A DNA stretch of 41,584 nt from Choristocarpus tenellus KU-1152 (lineage: Eukaryota > Phaeophyceae). The position numbers and the translations under genes are program-made. The stretch lies in assembly GCA_964200185.2 (NCBI GenBank), contig CAXNAD020000030.1, positions 1 to 41,584 of the forward strand, given 5' to 3'. The notes under the pieces were generated by a model. It was not told the origin of the DNA. It made no database searches and was given only the letters and a program-made list of their open reading frames with translations. This document shows, one piece after another, positions 12,701 through 23,800 of this stretch (position 1 is its first letter; the number at the start of each line of letters is the position of its first letter).

Positions 12701-15700
12701 TACCGAAGCTGTCAGGCCATTTCTACAGTTACAAAAAAGAAGTCAGAGGATCGCAAATACCACCATAGCCCTAACCCTCAGTCTAACCCATAGAGTGCCT
12801 TTTTTCTCAAGCCATATGTGACTTACTCCTGTTCTGATTCATGATTCAATATGAGGGAGGAAGCATCTTACCTGCCAAACCATACTACACCTCTTGTTCA
12901 AAAGTTGAGTTTCCCCATCATCTCCACAGACACACATCGAAGAGGTATACACAGAACACTTCAAATTTCAATCAAACGTATACACAGAACACTTCAAACT
13001 TCAATCAAACACAACAAAACAAATACAGCATTTTTGACAGACTTTTGTTTGGAATTTACTACCAACAGCCCTACCATGTATACTGTGTATTATGTATACT
13101 GTGTACTATGTATACTGTATATTATGTATACTGTGTACTATGTATACTGTATATTATGTATACTGTGTATTATGTATACTGTGTGTCGTATACAAAAATA
13201 AAAAATAAAAAATTGTGAACAAGGGTGGAATATGGCAACCAACCATAGATATTACACACATCAAGTACTTGCTCCCCAACTTTGTCATGTCCACATATGA
13301 ACCTCCCAACTTTGGTGTAAGGACAATAGAGACAACGCCTTCCCCTTGAAAGGTACACAAATCACCTTTCAATAGAGACTTAGGGTTAACCCTAACCCTA
13401 ACCCTATACCCTTCTCATTCGACAATGCTTTCAAACAATCACCTTCTTGGAGAGGATGCCCCTGATGGCAAAGAACACGTTGGAGATCATAGCACACACG
13501 GAGGCGTATCCAGTGAGCTGAGACAGGTCCAGACCCTGCACTTACCAAAGCAAAACATATACACCCATCCCCATCCCCCCACACAATTACAGTTATAAAA
13601 AACACACATTTCATGGTGAGGGAGGGCAATGAGACCAGTCCTGCAACCAATACCCCTACTGCAAGTCACACCAACATTGTTGTCACTTAGCTATTTGTTG
13701 ACACTGACATGGAGGTACCAACACAAGATACGAAAGGCAAAGGCTGTCATCACGAGAAGGGGTAACATCTATGTCCTAACCCTAACCCCAACTCTAACAT
13801 CTATGTCCTATATGGGGTGTATCTCAAAATGTCATTTGCACAAGCAGCGAAAAGCACAACTTGAGTACCATTCCAATACCATTCCAATACCATGAACAGA
13901 GAGAAAATATAAAAAACAAGAAATGTACAAGACACAGGGACACACCAAAGAGAGCATGGGACACACGTACCTACTCGACCCTAACCCTAAACTCTTTATC
14001 CACTTCTGAACACAATGGTGAAATTGTAACTGACAAAAGAAACGCTACTATTCTTCTTTACACATCTCAGACCAAATCAACCACAACCCTAATGTATGAC
14101 GGAAGTTATGGATAACCCCTCGCTCACCTGCCCAGGCTTCATGGCAGCATATGCCACACCTCCCACAATGGGAAGGAGCCAGATGTTCACACTCATAGGC
14201 TGTTTGCAGGCAGAGACAGGGACCAAGAGGTATGGGGAGTTCAAGAGGAGGAGTGTGGTAGGAATCTATCATGCAGAAAAGGGTTAGGTGATTGAGGTCA
14301 ACGAGCTCAAAGACATGAGAGGTGTTTAATGTCCAACCAAAGATTACCAGGCATGGTCACATCAAAAAGGCAATCCCACATGCAGATGAATGTTATCCAA
14401 TCACATCACTTGCTTCACTGGGGAGGGCACAATTCATCTTTAAGTTGCTCAATGCCATAGACTAGGTCCACTACCACCCCTCCTCGATAAAAGAAAAGCC
14501 AAGTATATTCCATCTCTTATACAGAACATGTCTTTGGTCCAATGTCTTCTGTTGCCTCGCTCTCATCAAACATCTCATCGAATGCAACCTAATCTACGTC
14601 TCATCAAACATCTCATCACATGCAACCTAATCTACATCTACTGCCGGCATTTTTTTTTTTACCCCTTAAATGAACACATCACTTTATTTTATTTTTTATG
14701 GGCATAGCAAATATGTACAACAAAAAATTTCACAAACACTACCAACAGACCTTCCACGTGCCTCACCCCCTCCTCACTGCACACGCCTTCCAAGGAGTTG
14801 TCCCACCACTTGACATTTTTCAATACTCCAAAACAACACGTGATCAGTTGAGACCTCATCAAAAAAATGAATCAATAAAATAACACAGTGATACAAAGAA
14901 ACACAACTCGGTCTGACCTCTCACAACCTAACCAACCCTAACCCTTCCAAGCAAAGGAAGAAAAAAAATTATCACCTTGTCCCACCCCCTGCTCTAACAA
15001 CCGCATGAAAGGACATACCCCATCAAAATGCATGTCACGAAATGGTCCCAGGCAGGTCCAAGTCCACAAGGATAGGTTACAACTAGCCATAAAAGGACAA
15101 GTCAAGAACTAGTACCCGTGTATAGACTTATCCCCACCACATCCAAACAAGAATGACAACACAGCACATAGACCAGATATATACACACAAAAAAAGATTT
15201 ACTTGGCAATAAAACAAGCTACAAAAACTATTAAGAAATATCCACTGCTTGACATGCAAGAGGTAAAGAAGGTAAAATTTTGACAAGAACCGCAAGCACC
15301 AACGTATTCCCACCCTTACCTGCATTGACACTCCAAAGATGGGGCCGATGAGAGTGGATGCCACCGGTTCAGAGGCCTTGATGATGTGCGTAAAGGACAC
15401 TGCCCCAGCTCCCATAGACAGCACTGCCGCCAAATGACCACCAGCATGGAGAAGAGCGATTGGCAGCAACTGTCGCATACATGGGCAAGGACAGCAAGAG
15501 AGGAATATATCAATGAGAAGGTAAGTAGGAGGGCAGTAAATTTACTACAAGCAACGAGAAATGTCCTCTAACAAGATCTTTGTTGCTATGGAAGAGATTG
15601 ATACTTTGAGGGGAACGATGAGGGGGGAGGCAAGAGTCGACGACTAGATGTGGATTGCAACCACAACCATAACCCTAATCTTAGTTAATGCAGGTCGTGT

Positions 15701-16647
15701 ATGTTGCGAAACTTGGAACACTGACACAACCTTCCTTGCATACGTTCTGGTGGTCTCGAAATTTAATCAACCGCAACAAAAAAACACCAGTGGAGCGCAC
15801 TCAAAGAAAATCGAGGACTGTTTGTGGTTCCAATTACCTTCAGGGACTCCTGAATGGTCAGCTTAGGCTTGGCTTGGGTGCCAGTAAGCCAAAGGGGGAT
15901 CACATAGAAGAGACCAATCACCGTCTGGGATAAAGGACGGAGGGGAGAGAAAGGGCAAGGTAAGTTGAAGAGAAAAGACTACATCAAGGAAATGCCTGGT
16001 GACCTCTTCCAAGCGGCGTTACCAGTGCATTATTCAGTTTGCACAAGCACAGCCAAACACACCAGTACACTCGAAGTCCCGCCTGGCAACGTCGGCAACT
16101 TCAACTCAAGAGTGGCGTCAGTCAAACAACGCGCGTGATGGCCAAGGGTATCAAAATTCGCCGCAGATATCTACAACTGCACACAGGACATACTAGGAGA
16201 GAGGGTCAGAGTGATGAGGCCAAAGAGAACAGTGCAGCAAATCGGGTGATGGGTCGTAGTTAACTGCTTTCATTAGATCAGAACAATGGCAAGACTGGGA
16301 GTGATCTGAGGACTCTACAGACGCCACGTGTGCGAAGTGGTCCATATTGAACAACATCAATCAAGCTTTATCTAGTAGGACAACGGGTTCAAGTCAGCTG
16401 CGTACAATAAGATGCATGCTGTCGATGTTGCAGGAGTTGAAGCGTGAGGGAGGTAAGAGGGCGATGAGGTCACTGTCAGCATGCGCGCTTGCTCTAATAC
16501 GCCAACCTGAAGAAAGGAGACGGTGTACGGGAAGGCCCAAAGGCGGAGCACAATCTTGTTGCTGATATTGTAGTAAGCATTGAAAGCGTACCACATGACG
16601 AAGAGGATTACCATGCTGGAACTGGAGGATGCTGGCTTGTCCGCCAT
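9768..16647 (-). CDS. Phosphate/triose-phosphate translocator (drug/metabolite transporter superfamily), complete
   Basis: Nine exons on the complement: 16507-16647, 15838-15924, 15320-15469, 14128-14199, 13443-13535, 12355-12522, 10908-11011, 10429-10489, 9768-9860. All introns are GT-AG and every phase agrees, giving 322 residues, the usual core length. Family landmarks in order: WYAFNAYYNISNKIVL, FPYTVSFLQ, LLPIALLHAGGH, GAGAVSFTHIIKASEP, LLPIVGGVAYA, SNVFFAIRGILSKK, LDPVSTAVGNTVKRVVI and a last helix MIGALIAVTGTLAYS, followed by an Ala/Lys tail. About ten membrane helices are expected. Such proteins exchange triose phosphates, phosphoenolpyruvate or related sugar phosphates for phosphate across plastid envelope or endomembranes; the substrate cannot be read from sequence. 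From this ATG there is no signal or transit peptide. However, an acceptor-like CTGCACAG lies just 5' of the ATG, so an upstream presequence exon cannot be excluded. Confidence 0.93.
9965..9980 (+). repeat. Telomere-like TTAGGG run
   Basis: Two and a half TTAGGG units followed by CTACAATTG. The same junction, GGGTTAGCTACAATTG, recurs at about 10212-10226, so this run and its flank look like parts of one duplicated segment. It is in the last translocator intron. Confidence 0.9.
10190..10217 (+). repeat. Telomere-like TTAGGG run with one TTTGGG unit
   Basis: Four to five units, one of them variant (TTTGGG). The right flank repeats that of the run at 9965-9980. It is in the last translocator intron, 9861-10428. 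Confidence 0.9.
10563..10582 (-). repeat. Telomere-like CCCTAA run
   Basis: Three CCCTAA units inside the translocator intron 10490-10907. Confidence 0.9.
11130..11150 (-). repeat. Telomere-like CCCTAA run
   Basis: Three and a half CCCTAA units in the 1.3-kb translocator intron 11012-12354. A second run lies at 11810-11827, and a degenerate one in the opposite orientation near 12031-12053, in the same intron. Confidence 0.9.
13077..13184. repeat. 16-bp minisatellite in a translocator intron
   Basis: About seven copies of a 16-base unit of the form GTATACTGTGTATTAT, with GTATTAT, GTACTAT and ATATTAT variants alternating. It lies in the 920-base translocator intron 12523-13442, about 200 bases from a head-to-head telomere-like run. 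Confidence 0.9.
13379..13405. repeat. Head-to-head telomere-like palindrome
   Basis: TTAGGGTTAACCCTAA forms a perfect palindrome at the left, continuing as further CCCTAA units. Two opposite orientations therefore meet without a spacer. It lies 38 bases from the donor of a translocator exon. Confidence 0.9.
14564..14640. repeat. Direct duplication of about 38 bp
   Basis: Two near-identical adjacent copies of a segment containing CATCAAACATCTCATC and GCAACCTAATCTAC, differing at a few bases. It lies in the 1.1-kb translocator intron 14200-15319. Confidence 0.8.
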
Positions 16648-17957
16648 GATGGGTCTCCTGTGCAGCGTTGAGAGAAGACGTGTCAACAGGAAATCGTATA
16701 GAGTCAAGAAGATTCTCTAAGAAAGCTGGCGAAAGCGGATTTCAAGACAGTGTTCTTTCCTCTACGCTTGGTCGGTCAAACTCGCTGAAAGTTGGAAGAT
16801 AGTCAACAGACTTTCAGGGAAGGTTCGTCCCGCCAACACAGGAATCGACAAATCCGGCCAATTTCAAAATGGGGAGAAGAAGAAGCTGTCACGAATCTCG
16901 TAGATGTAAGTACAACATCAATAACACGTGCTAACATAATATCGCTCACTTGTGGGGGGCGGAGACTTAAGGTTGGAGGCGTCTTTTACGCTGTTGTCCA
17001 ATTAAGACTTGCACAAACCCCGTCCTTACACCAACACCAACATTTCATCCTCAAATATTGATTATATTTATATTCTTTAGATTTTGGATTTTTCCATTTT
17101 TCATGTTGATTTTTTTTGTACCACTTTTTATTTCCTAAATTTATATCAATCACCTATACATGTATTATATGGGAAAGAGATCCAACACAATCATACCTTT
17201 CATTGAATGCATCAATCTTACACTCAAAAACAGACAAATGAAAGCCACCTTGAACATACATTGAACATGTTCGACCCCCTACCTAAAAGCACTATCCTTC
17301 CATTCATTGTCCTGTGGTTAGAAGTTAATAAGATGGTTAGAGATAGGGATGTTTCCCCACAATCAACTAGTAATTCATAAGGGTTTATGTGGGGGGATGC
17401 TTCATGATGGATAAGCACAGACCAAAGAACGCCAACGCCAACGCAACCTAGTCCTTCCAAAAACGTAAGGCTTCATTCAGAGGATCAATCAGAAGCCTTG
17501 TGAAATAGTTAAGTGTCATCGTGTGAAACCTACCCCCTAGAGAAATGGAAAACTCCGGTGGTAGGATCTGTAGGGAAAGAACTCTTGGAGGTTATAATGG
17601 AAAGGAGTCCGGGTGTCCCTATTACAGGTAGGTGTTGAGGTCGAGGTAATATTCACAAACCATTCAGGAGTCGAACCAATTGAGAGGCAGGCAGGTTTGG
17701 ACCATTTTGTATTCTAAGCGATCTTTCTTACCCTTGCAATACTCTATTCCAATGGTTAGTGTGCACAGCAGTGTACGAAAAAATGACATCACGATTCACG
17801 ATACACTATAACTACTGGTGCAGTAGACAATAAAATGGAGACCCAGTCATGGACATAGCAGTGCATTGTTTTGTAGTCAGAACTTTCTGTTTGTGTACTT
17901 GATATATATCATCATATTATACCTGATGTACTGACTGATAATGGCCCCTAATGATTA

Positions 17958-18629
17958 GTGTTCTTTTCTTGTGTTTTACGCTATGTGAGAGATAGTGATG
18001 TTTGTACTGTGATAGCCCCTCACGTTGATGACCTTTTGGTGGCTGGTATAAATAATGTTTTGATGTGGGTAGCTGGTATAAATGATGTTTTGATTTGGGT
18101 AGCTGTTGTGACAAGGCTAGACGTTGCAAATGCAATTCGTGAAGTTGCCAAGTGTAGCAGTAACCCCAAAGTCATACATTGGCGTGCAGTTAAGTGTATT
18201 TTAGCATATTTGAATACGTGTCCCAGTGTTGGACTGAGGTTTAGTGGTTTTGATACGGAGTGTGAGTTGAGTCCATATGGTGTTGCTAGTTGTGCTGGGG
18301 ACTGTAATGATCGTAGATCGGTGACTGGAGGAGCAATAATGTCTGCAGAAGAAGCAATATCTTGAATGCCAAAGGTGCAAAAGGTTGTAGCTCTGCCTTC
18401 CACGAAAAGAAAGTATATAGCCCTTAGCAGTGTGGCACAAAGCAGTAACGTACATAGCAGTATGTTGGGTCAGTCTTTGGTCATATCAGAGATAATTGAT
18501 GGCTACGACAAAGGCCCAGTGGATAATTATGTATGCTTACCATGTAACTCAACCTCCAGCTTTAGGCGACAAGCCTTACACGCGCTAAGCACTTCCACAA
18601 AGCGATTTTATTCATTTAACAGTACTTGA
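17958..18629 (+). mobile_element. Ty1/copia retrotransposon relic (reverse transcriptase end and RNase H)
   Basis: The plus frame 17958-18365 holds the reverse transcriptase active-site block HVDDLLVAG. It is followed at once by the copia region TRLDVANAIREVAKC, then a segment ending CAGDCNDRRSVTGGA that corresponds to the RNase H start. After a stop at 18363-18365, frame 18366-18629 continues with KVQKVVALPSTKRKYIALSS, the expected RNase H segment (normally STAEAEY, here eroded). In intact elements roughly 100 residues separate VDDLLVAG from the TRPD-like block; here about 25 residues remain and consist of an internal duplication. No LTRs, integrase or gag were found. This is a dead, truncated copy. 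Confidence 0.85.
18042..18105 (+). repeat. 30-bp tandem duplication inside the copia relic
   Basis: Two imperfect copies of a unit containing GCTGGTATAAATAATGTTTT directly after the reverse transcriptase DD motif. The duplication occupies the place of the missing end of the reverse transcriptase domain. Confidence 0.8.
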
Positions 18630-20448
18630 GGATCCCAGGTATCACACAGTTTGAAGCGCCATTTGAACACCCAGGAAATATAATGGCATGGTAAGGTACG
18701 AAATGTTCCTGCCTATAGTCTGTATGTTCACACATAGAAGGTATTTCAACTTTCTATGGGTGGGGCAGTCCTTTGTTAGTTGGAAGGGACTGGGCAGGGA
18801 CATACAGGGACTGTGTAGTCACAGAGATATGTTTGATGACCCAATGGAGCTGGACTTTGTGAACTACAGTCATTCAAGGGTCCTATCAATACCCGTCCCG
18901 TTTCCTACGAGGAATCTGGCGATCACCAACTCAGACAACGTCGTTCATCTTATGAAAGAAGTTCTTCATACCAACTGCCCAAAACAACGTATCACTCTGG
19001 AGGTTTTAGCTGGTCAGCAACTCGCCATATCATAATATGGTCCTTTGTATTGTTCTTTGTAATGGTACTGACTACTGTGTTGTGTTGGTAGGAGGCACCC
19101 TGTTGTACACCTATACTTCCCAACACACCCAAGGGATGAACCTATGGTACAGTGAATTGGTTGGATCATTTCAATTCCTCACAATGCCATAGCAATTGCA
19201 CTCTTTACCTACAGCAAGAATACTCCATTGACCTTCAGAATATTGTTGTTTTAGAAAAAACGAAATCAAACCATATCCTCTTGTTTTGCATGGTGACCAA
19301 CAAAAACAAAGCAACAACAGGACAAAAAACTGGATTGGATGAGTGCTGAAGGTGCCAAACAGGGTCTTTTCCTACGCAACAATACCTTGTGTTTCGTGTA
19401 GGAAAAGATTATCTAAGTGCAGGATGATGGTGGTTGTTTGATGTGCAATGGTGAAAATGGAATGATATCTTGCTATAATACAGAGCACCACAAACAGGGT
19501 AGTTAAGACCATCCCCTCATTGCAAGAAGCACATGTTTCATAGTCCGAGCTCAAGGACATACTATTGTGCAGATGGGATGCAACCACAAATATTGGTGCT
19601 GTCCGGATAGTTGGGAACACGTTTTTTTTCTATCACAGATTGTATTTAGCTTAGCTACTTAGCCTTCACATCGTCATTGAAAATGGAAGCCAATTCAGGA
19701 CCCAAATGATCTGCACTAGGAATCTGAACCTATATAGGGGATCGACTGCATTGTGACAACCTCTTGAATACGTACACTGCCCTGTAGAAAACAGACTACA
19801 GAGCAAACTTCCCAACTGGAGCGCTTCTTTTTTGTTGAACGTTTGTGTAGAAGTTAGCTAGAAAAATAATCACCACCCTAACCCTTGCATCTCAAGCGTG
19901 GGGCACATCAATGGAACAAAAAGAGAACCAAGCCCTGCCTGAGCAGAACGTCACCATCCACAACAAAGAGAATTTTGAAAACTGAAATCGGGGGGTTCCG
20001 ATCTCGGACCAATGACTCTTTCTGAGATATGTTCAGAAGAAGATTCAGGGGTAGGAGGCGTGGTGCATTAAGTTAATTCCTAGGGTTAGGGTTAATTCCT
20101 ACACAACAGCAATGGAGCAGTCACTCTTTTGTTCTTCAGTCTTTCAGTTAAACTTATGCATTCTCCCCCTTGCTTTCGTTGTTTGGGTCAACCACGCCTT
20201 CTGTACCTATACATACCAAGGCCAAACAATCAGCCTTAGTAGGTAATATACAAAGCCTACCAGAACAATAAGGAAATCCAAAACACACAGCCTTTGAGGC
20301 TGAGGGCAGCTAACCCTAAACCGAAGCTCTCATTTCCCCCCCCCATCTTTACCATTAACATCATATCTAGTCAATGTAAAAAGGTCTAAATAAGGTTTGA
20401 TGCAGAACCTTGTTCCATCTCTGTGTACGGTCATGGAAATAGAGAAGT

Positions 20449-20498
20449 CTAACCCTAACCCTAACCCTAACCGCGTACTGTTTCTTAGGGTTAGGGTT
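20449..20498. repeat. Inverted telomere-like runs separated by 12 bp
   Basis: CCCTAA units at 20449-20472 face TTAGGG units at 20485-20498 across a 12-base spacer, so the two arms could form a hairpin. It lies about 360 bases beyond the methyltransferase stop, in its presumed 3' flank. Confidence 0.9.
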
Positions 20499-20861
20499 TT
20501 TCTCTCTTTTTCTCTGTAACCTTGGTAGAATCAAAGAAAAATGCTCTAGGTTTAGGTTTAGGGTTAGCTCTTTGTGTGAACCAGTACCATCCTCTTTCTC
20601 ATCGATATCCCAATACAGAGAGCTATAGTGCAGATAACCCTAACCTTAGTTTGAAAAAAAGAACTAAGATATACATATACCCATCAAAACCGTCACGTTC
20701 AACAACCCAGCATCCATCAAGTCTACTTTATCACAATCAGCAATCATCTATCACAGAGCAAGCATAGAAGTGCTCTCAAATCCAACCACATTGGCCAATA
20801 TCCTCTTAGATGAGACAACCTCCCTCCTCTACCATGCCAACATCGCTCTTCTCAGCAGTTG

Positions 20862-23800
20862 TCAGCAGTTGTCCACATTGGTGTACACAAAAAAGAAGAT
20901 GCCCAAGGCTGCAAAGTTGTTATCAACTGCCTTTAGGTTTATCTTCTGCTTGCGGTACCATTGACACAAAGCTCCCGGATCACCATCAAGTTCCTGCATC
21001 CATCCCAACTGGACCATGCACATCAATCACAAGAAACCAAAATCAGTAACAAGAAACAAAATTAGTAACAAGAAACAAAATTAGTAACAAGAAACAAAAT
21101 TAGTACCAAGAAACAAAATTAGTACCAAGAAACAAAATTAGTACCAAGAAACAAAATTAGTAACAAGAAACAAAATTAGTAACAAGAAACAAAATTAGTA
21201 CCAAGAAACAAAATTAGTACCAAGAAACAAAATCAGTACCAAGAAACAAAATCAGTAACAAGAAACAAAATTAGTAACAAGAAACAAAATTAGTAACAAG
21301 AAACAAAATTAGTAACAAGAAACAAATTAGTAACAAGAAACAAAATTAGTAATTAGTAACCCTAACCCTAACCCTCAGACAGTCAACCCCGTATCACCAC
21401 AAGATCGGTTATTATGTCCACGCATATATGCAGTCAGGCGAGCAGTCAGGGGAAAAAATTTCTCCGAGAAGGGGTTGTAAGAGGGTTAGAGTTAGGGTTA
21501 GTCAAACAATGCTCACGCAGTCTCCTTTTTTTCATTAGGAATTAGGGTTAGGGTTAGTTGCTGCTGCCCGATTGTAAGCGATTCTACTGTCAATGCAACA
21601 TAGGGTTAGGGCTTAGCTGAAGTCCAACCTCTTCCGTCAAATGCACACATTGCAGACAGTAGTGTGAAGGGTGAAATGATCCTTGTAATCGCTTGTACTC
21701 AGAAAAAAGAAATAGAAAGAGCAGACCCCTCGGATCTAGTCAACACCTGGGCAACAATAATTATACCGTAGTAAAAGGTTCCATTTACTTTACCGTAGTG
21801 TCTCCACATGTTGTGTAGACAAGGTATCATAGTAGACAAGGTCTGATTTAAAAATTGCAATTTATCATATTGCGGAAGAGGACTTGAACCCACGAGTACT
21901 TGAAATAATTGCCTCTAAACACTATTGCAGAGTGAATCGAAACATTTTTAGTCTCTTGAGGTGCAGCTTTAGGGAAGGAATGGAACACTATTAAAAAAAA
22001 AAAAAACTGTTTTTTTTTACGTGCAGAATTAGGGAACCTCAAACAAGAGTCATAATCCCGCTGGTGCTGGGTAGGTATGGTTGTCTTTGGGTAGACGTGT
22101 GATTCAAGGGACTCTTATTGCACACATGCTTTAGACAAAAACCAATCACTTGACCGCCACATGTTCTCACAATGAAAATCTACAATGACAAAACAGAGTC
22201 ATTTTGCAGACACCTGCAAACACTTCCTGAGTTCAAACCCCCCTTCAACGCCAGGTCTCCTTAATGGAGACATTTTTGCAAGTATAGAAGGGTGTGCGAG
22301 TGTGTGTTTGTGTGTCTAATGACAGCTACAGGTACTCACCACTCCGGGTGCAGCAATACCTACAAATACCTTCATTCAACCTCTCACATTCAATAGTCTG
22401 TCATCATACATAAAATATTTTTATTTTACGAAACGATAGTACTATTTGTATGCTATCCACTACTGTTGCAAAAACCACTGTACCTCCGCCTAATTTCTGA
22501 CCTCCAATGCATGGAATGTTCATGAACATGCCAACAAAAGGCACACAACACCATTGCACGCTGCATATTTTACAAGCATGATAATATAAAATACCTTATT
22601 TAATGAAACTGTACTATTCTATATAAAATACCTATTTAATGAAACTGTACTATTCTATATAAAATACCTTATTTAATGAAACTGTACTATTCTATATAAA
22701 ATACCTATTTAATTAAACTGTACTATTCTATATAAAATACCTATTTAATGAAACTGTACTATTCTATATAAAATACCTTATTTAATGAAACTGTACTATC
22801 TATATAAAATACCTTATTTAATGAAACTGTACTATTCTATATAAAATACCTTATTTAATGAAACTGTACTATTCTATATAAAATACCTTATTTAATTAAA
22901 CTGTACTATTCTATGAAAACCTACGATATTTTGAAAATGTAGTACTCTAAATGTGAAGGAAACAGACACCCCTCCAAATATCTCTCACCTTCCCATCAAA
23001 GAGTGCTGAGAATTTTGTCCGGTCTATACGAGAGAGTGCAACCAAGGGGTTACCAAGGATCACAGCACGGTGCGCTGCTTCAACACACCTATCCGCCACC
23101 TCCGCCCCCTGCAGAATAGTGCAAGATAACCAGCAGTCCACTTTTTCAGGCAAAATAAGAGAACATCACTCCCAGAATGTTGGCAATGAGACACAAGTTT
23201 TTGATCACCTCGCAATGTGCTGTGGCACTTACTGCTACTGTTTGTACCACACTGGCTTGAATTGTTTTTTTTTTAAATTGCTGTTTTGGTTTTGATAGGA
23301 AGGCAAAATTATTATTCTGTACTCGAGTCTGAGGGGCCTCAAAAACCTAACCCTAATCCATGGTCACAGAGGTCATCAGAGGAGAAGCAGGAACACAATG
23401 TTTGGCAAATAAAAGTAGTCCAGAGTACTATACAAATAAAAATAATTAACAAAGTAAAAAAAAAACACAAAAGTACCTAAGAATGGTAGTCAAGAGCAAA
23501 ACCCAGGCACAGCGCATTAGCACCCTAACCCTAACCCTAACACTTCAGATAGGATGCTGATAACATCACACTACCATGTTCATCCAAAGAAGAGAGGAAC
23601 ACAAGGGTAATCAAACCTTTAAGGAGTTAGATCATTTGGAATGACACCCTTCACCACAAAAAAATAATTTTCTTTTAGTGACGACTTCTCCCTCCATATT
23701 TTGTCGTTAGGGTTAGGGTTGGACCTAGTCCTAACACTTACCTCACCCTTCACTGAAAAAGAGCAACAGAAGTGGTTTACTACACCCTATCTCACTAAAA

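Larger units (their letters stand above)
16648..20861. other. Spacer between the translocator 5' end and the methyltransferase 3' end
   Basis: About 4.2 kb. It should hold the translocator promoter and 5' UTR (just above 16647) and the methyltransferase 3' UTR (just below 20862). The only recognisable element is the copia relic at 17958-18629. The plus-strand open frame 18688-19035 (115 codons) follows the relic but matches nothing I know. From about 20 kb telomere-like runs become frequent. Confidence 0.6.

Noticed and set aside
12841-13218. Plus-strand open frame of 125 codons rich in Tyr/Cys/Val
   Set aside because: It is produced by the 16-bp minisatellite within a translocator intron.
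18688-19035. 115-codon open frame as the 3' part of the copia polyprotein
   Set aside because: It lacks the expected KHID/ADxLTK-like motifs and any other recognisable copia feature.
21870-21950. tRNA-like 3' half on the minus strand (GTGGGTTCAAGTCC and CTTCCGCA-like end)
   Set aside because: No matching GCGGAAG 5' acceptor strand, no clear D arm or anticodon arm, and the T stem pairs poorly. At best a decayed tRNA fragment.
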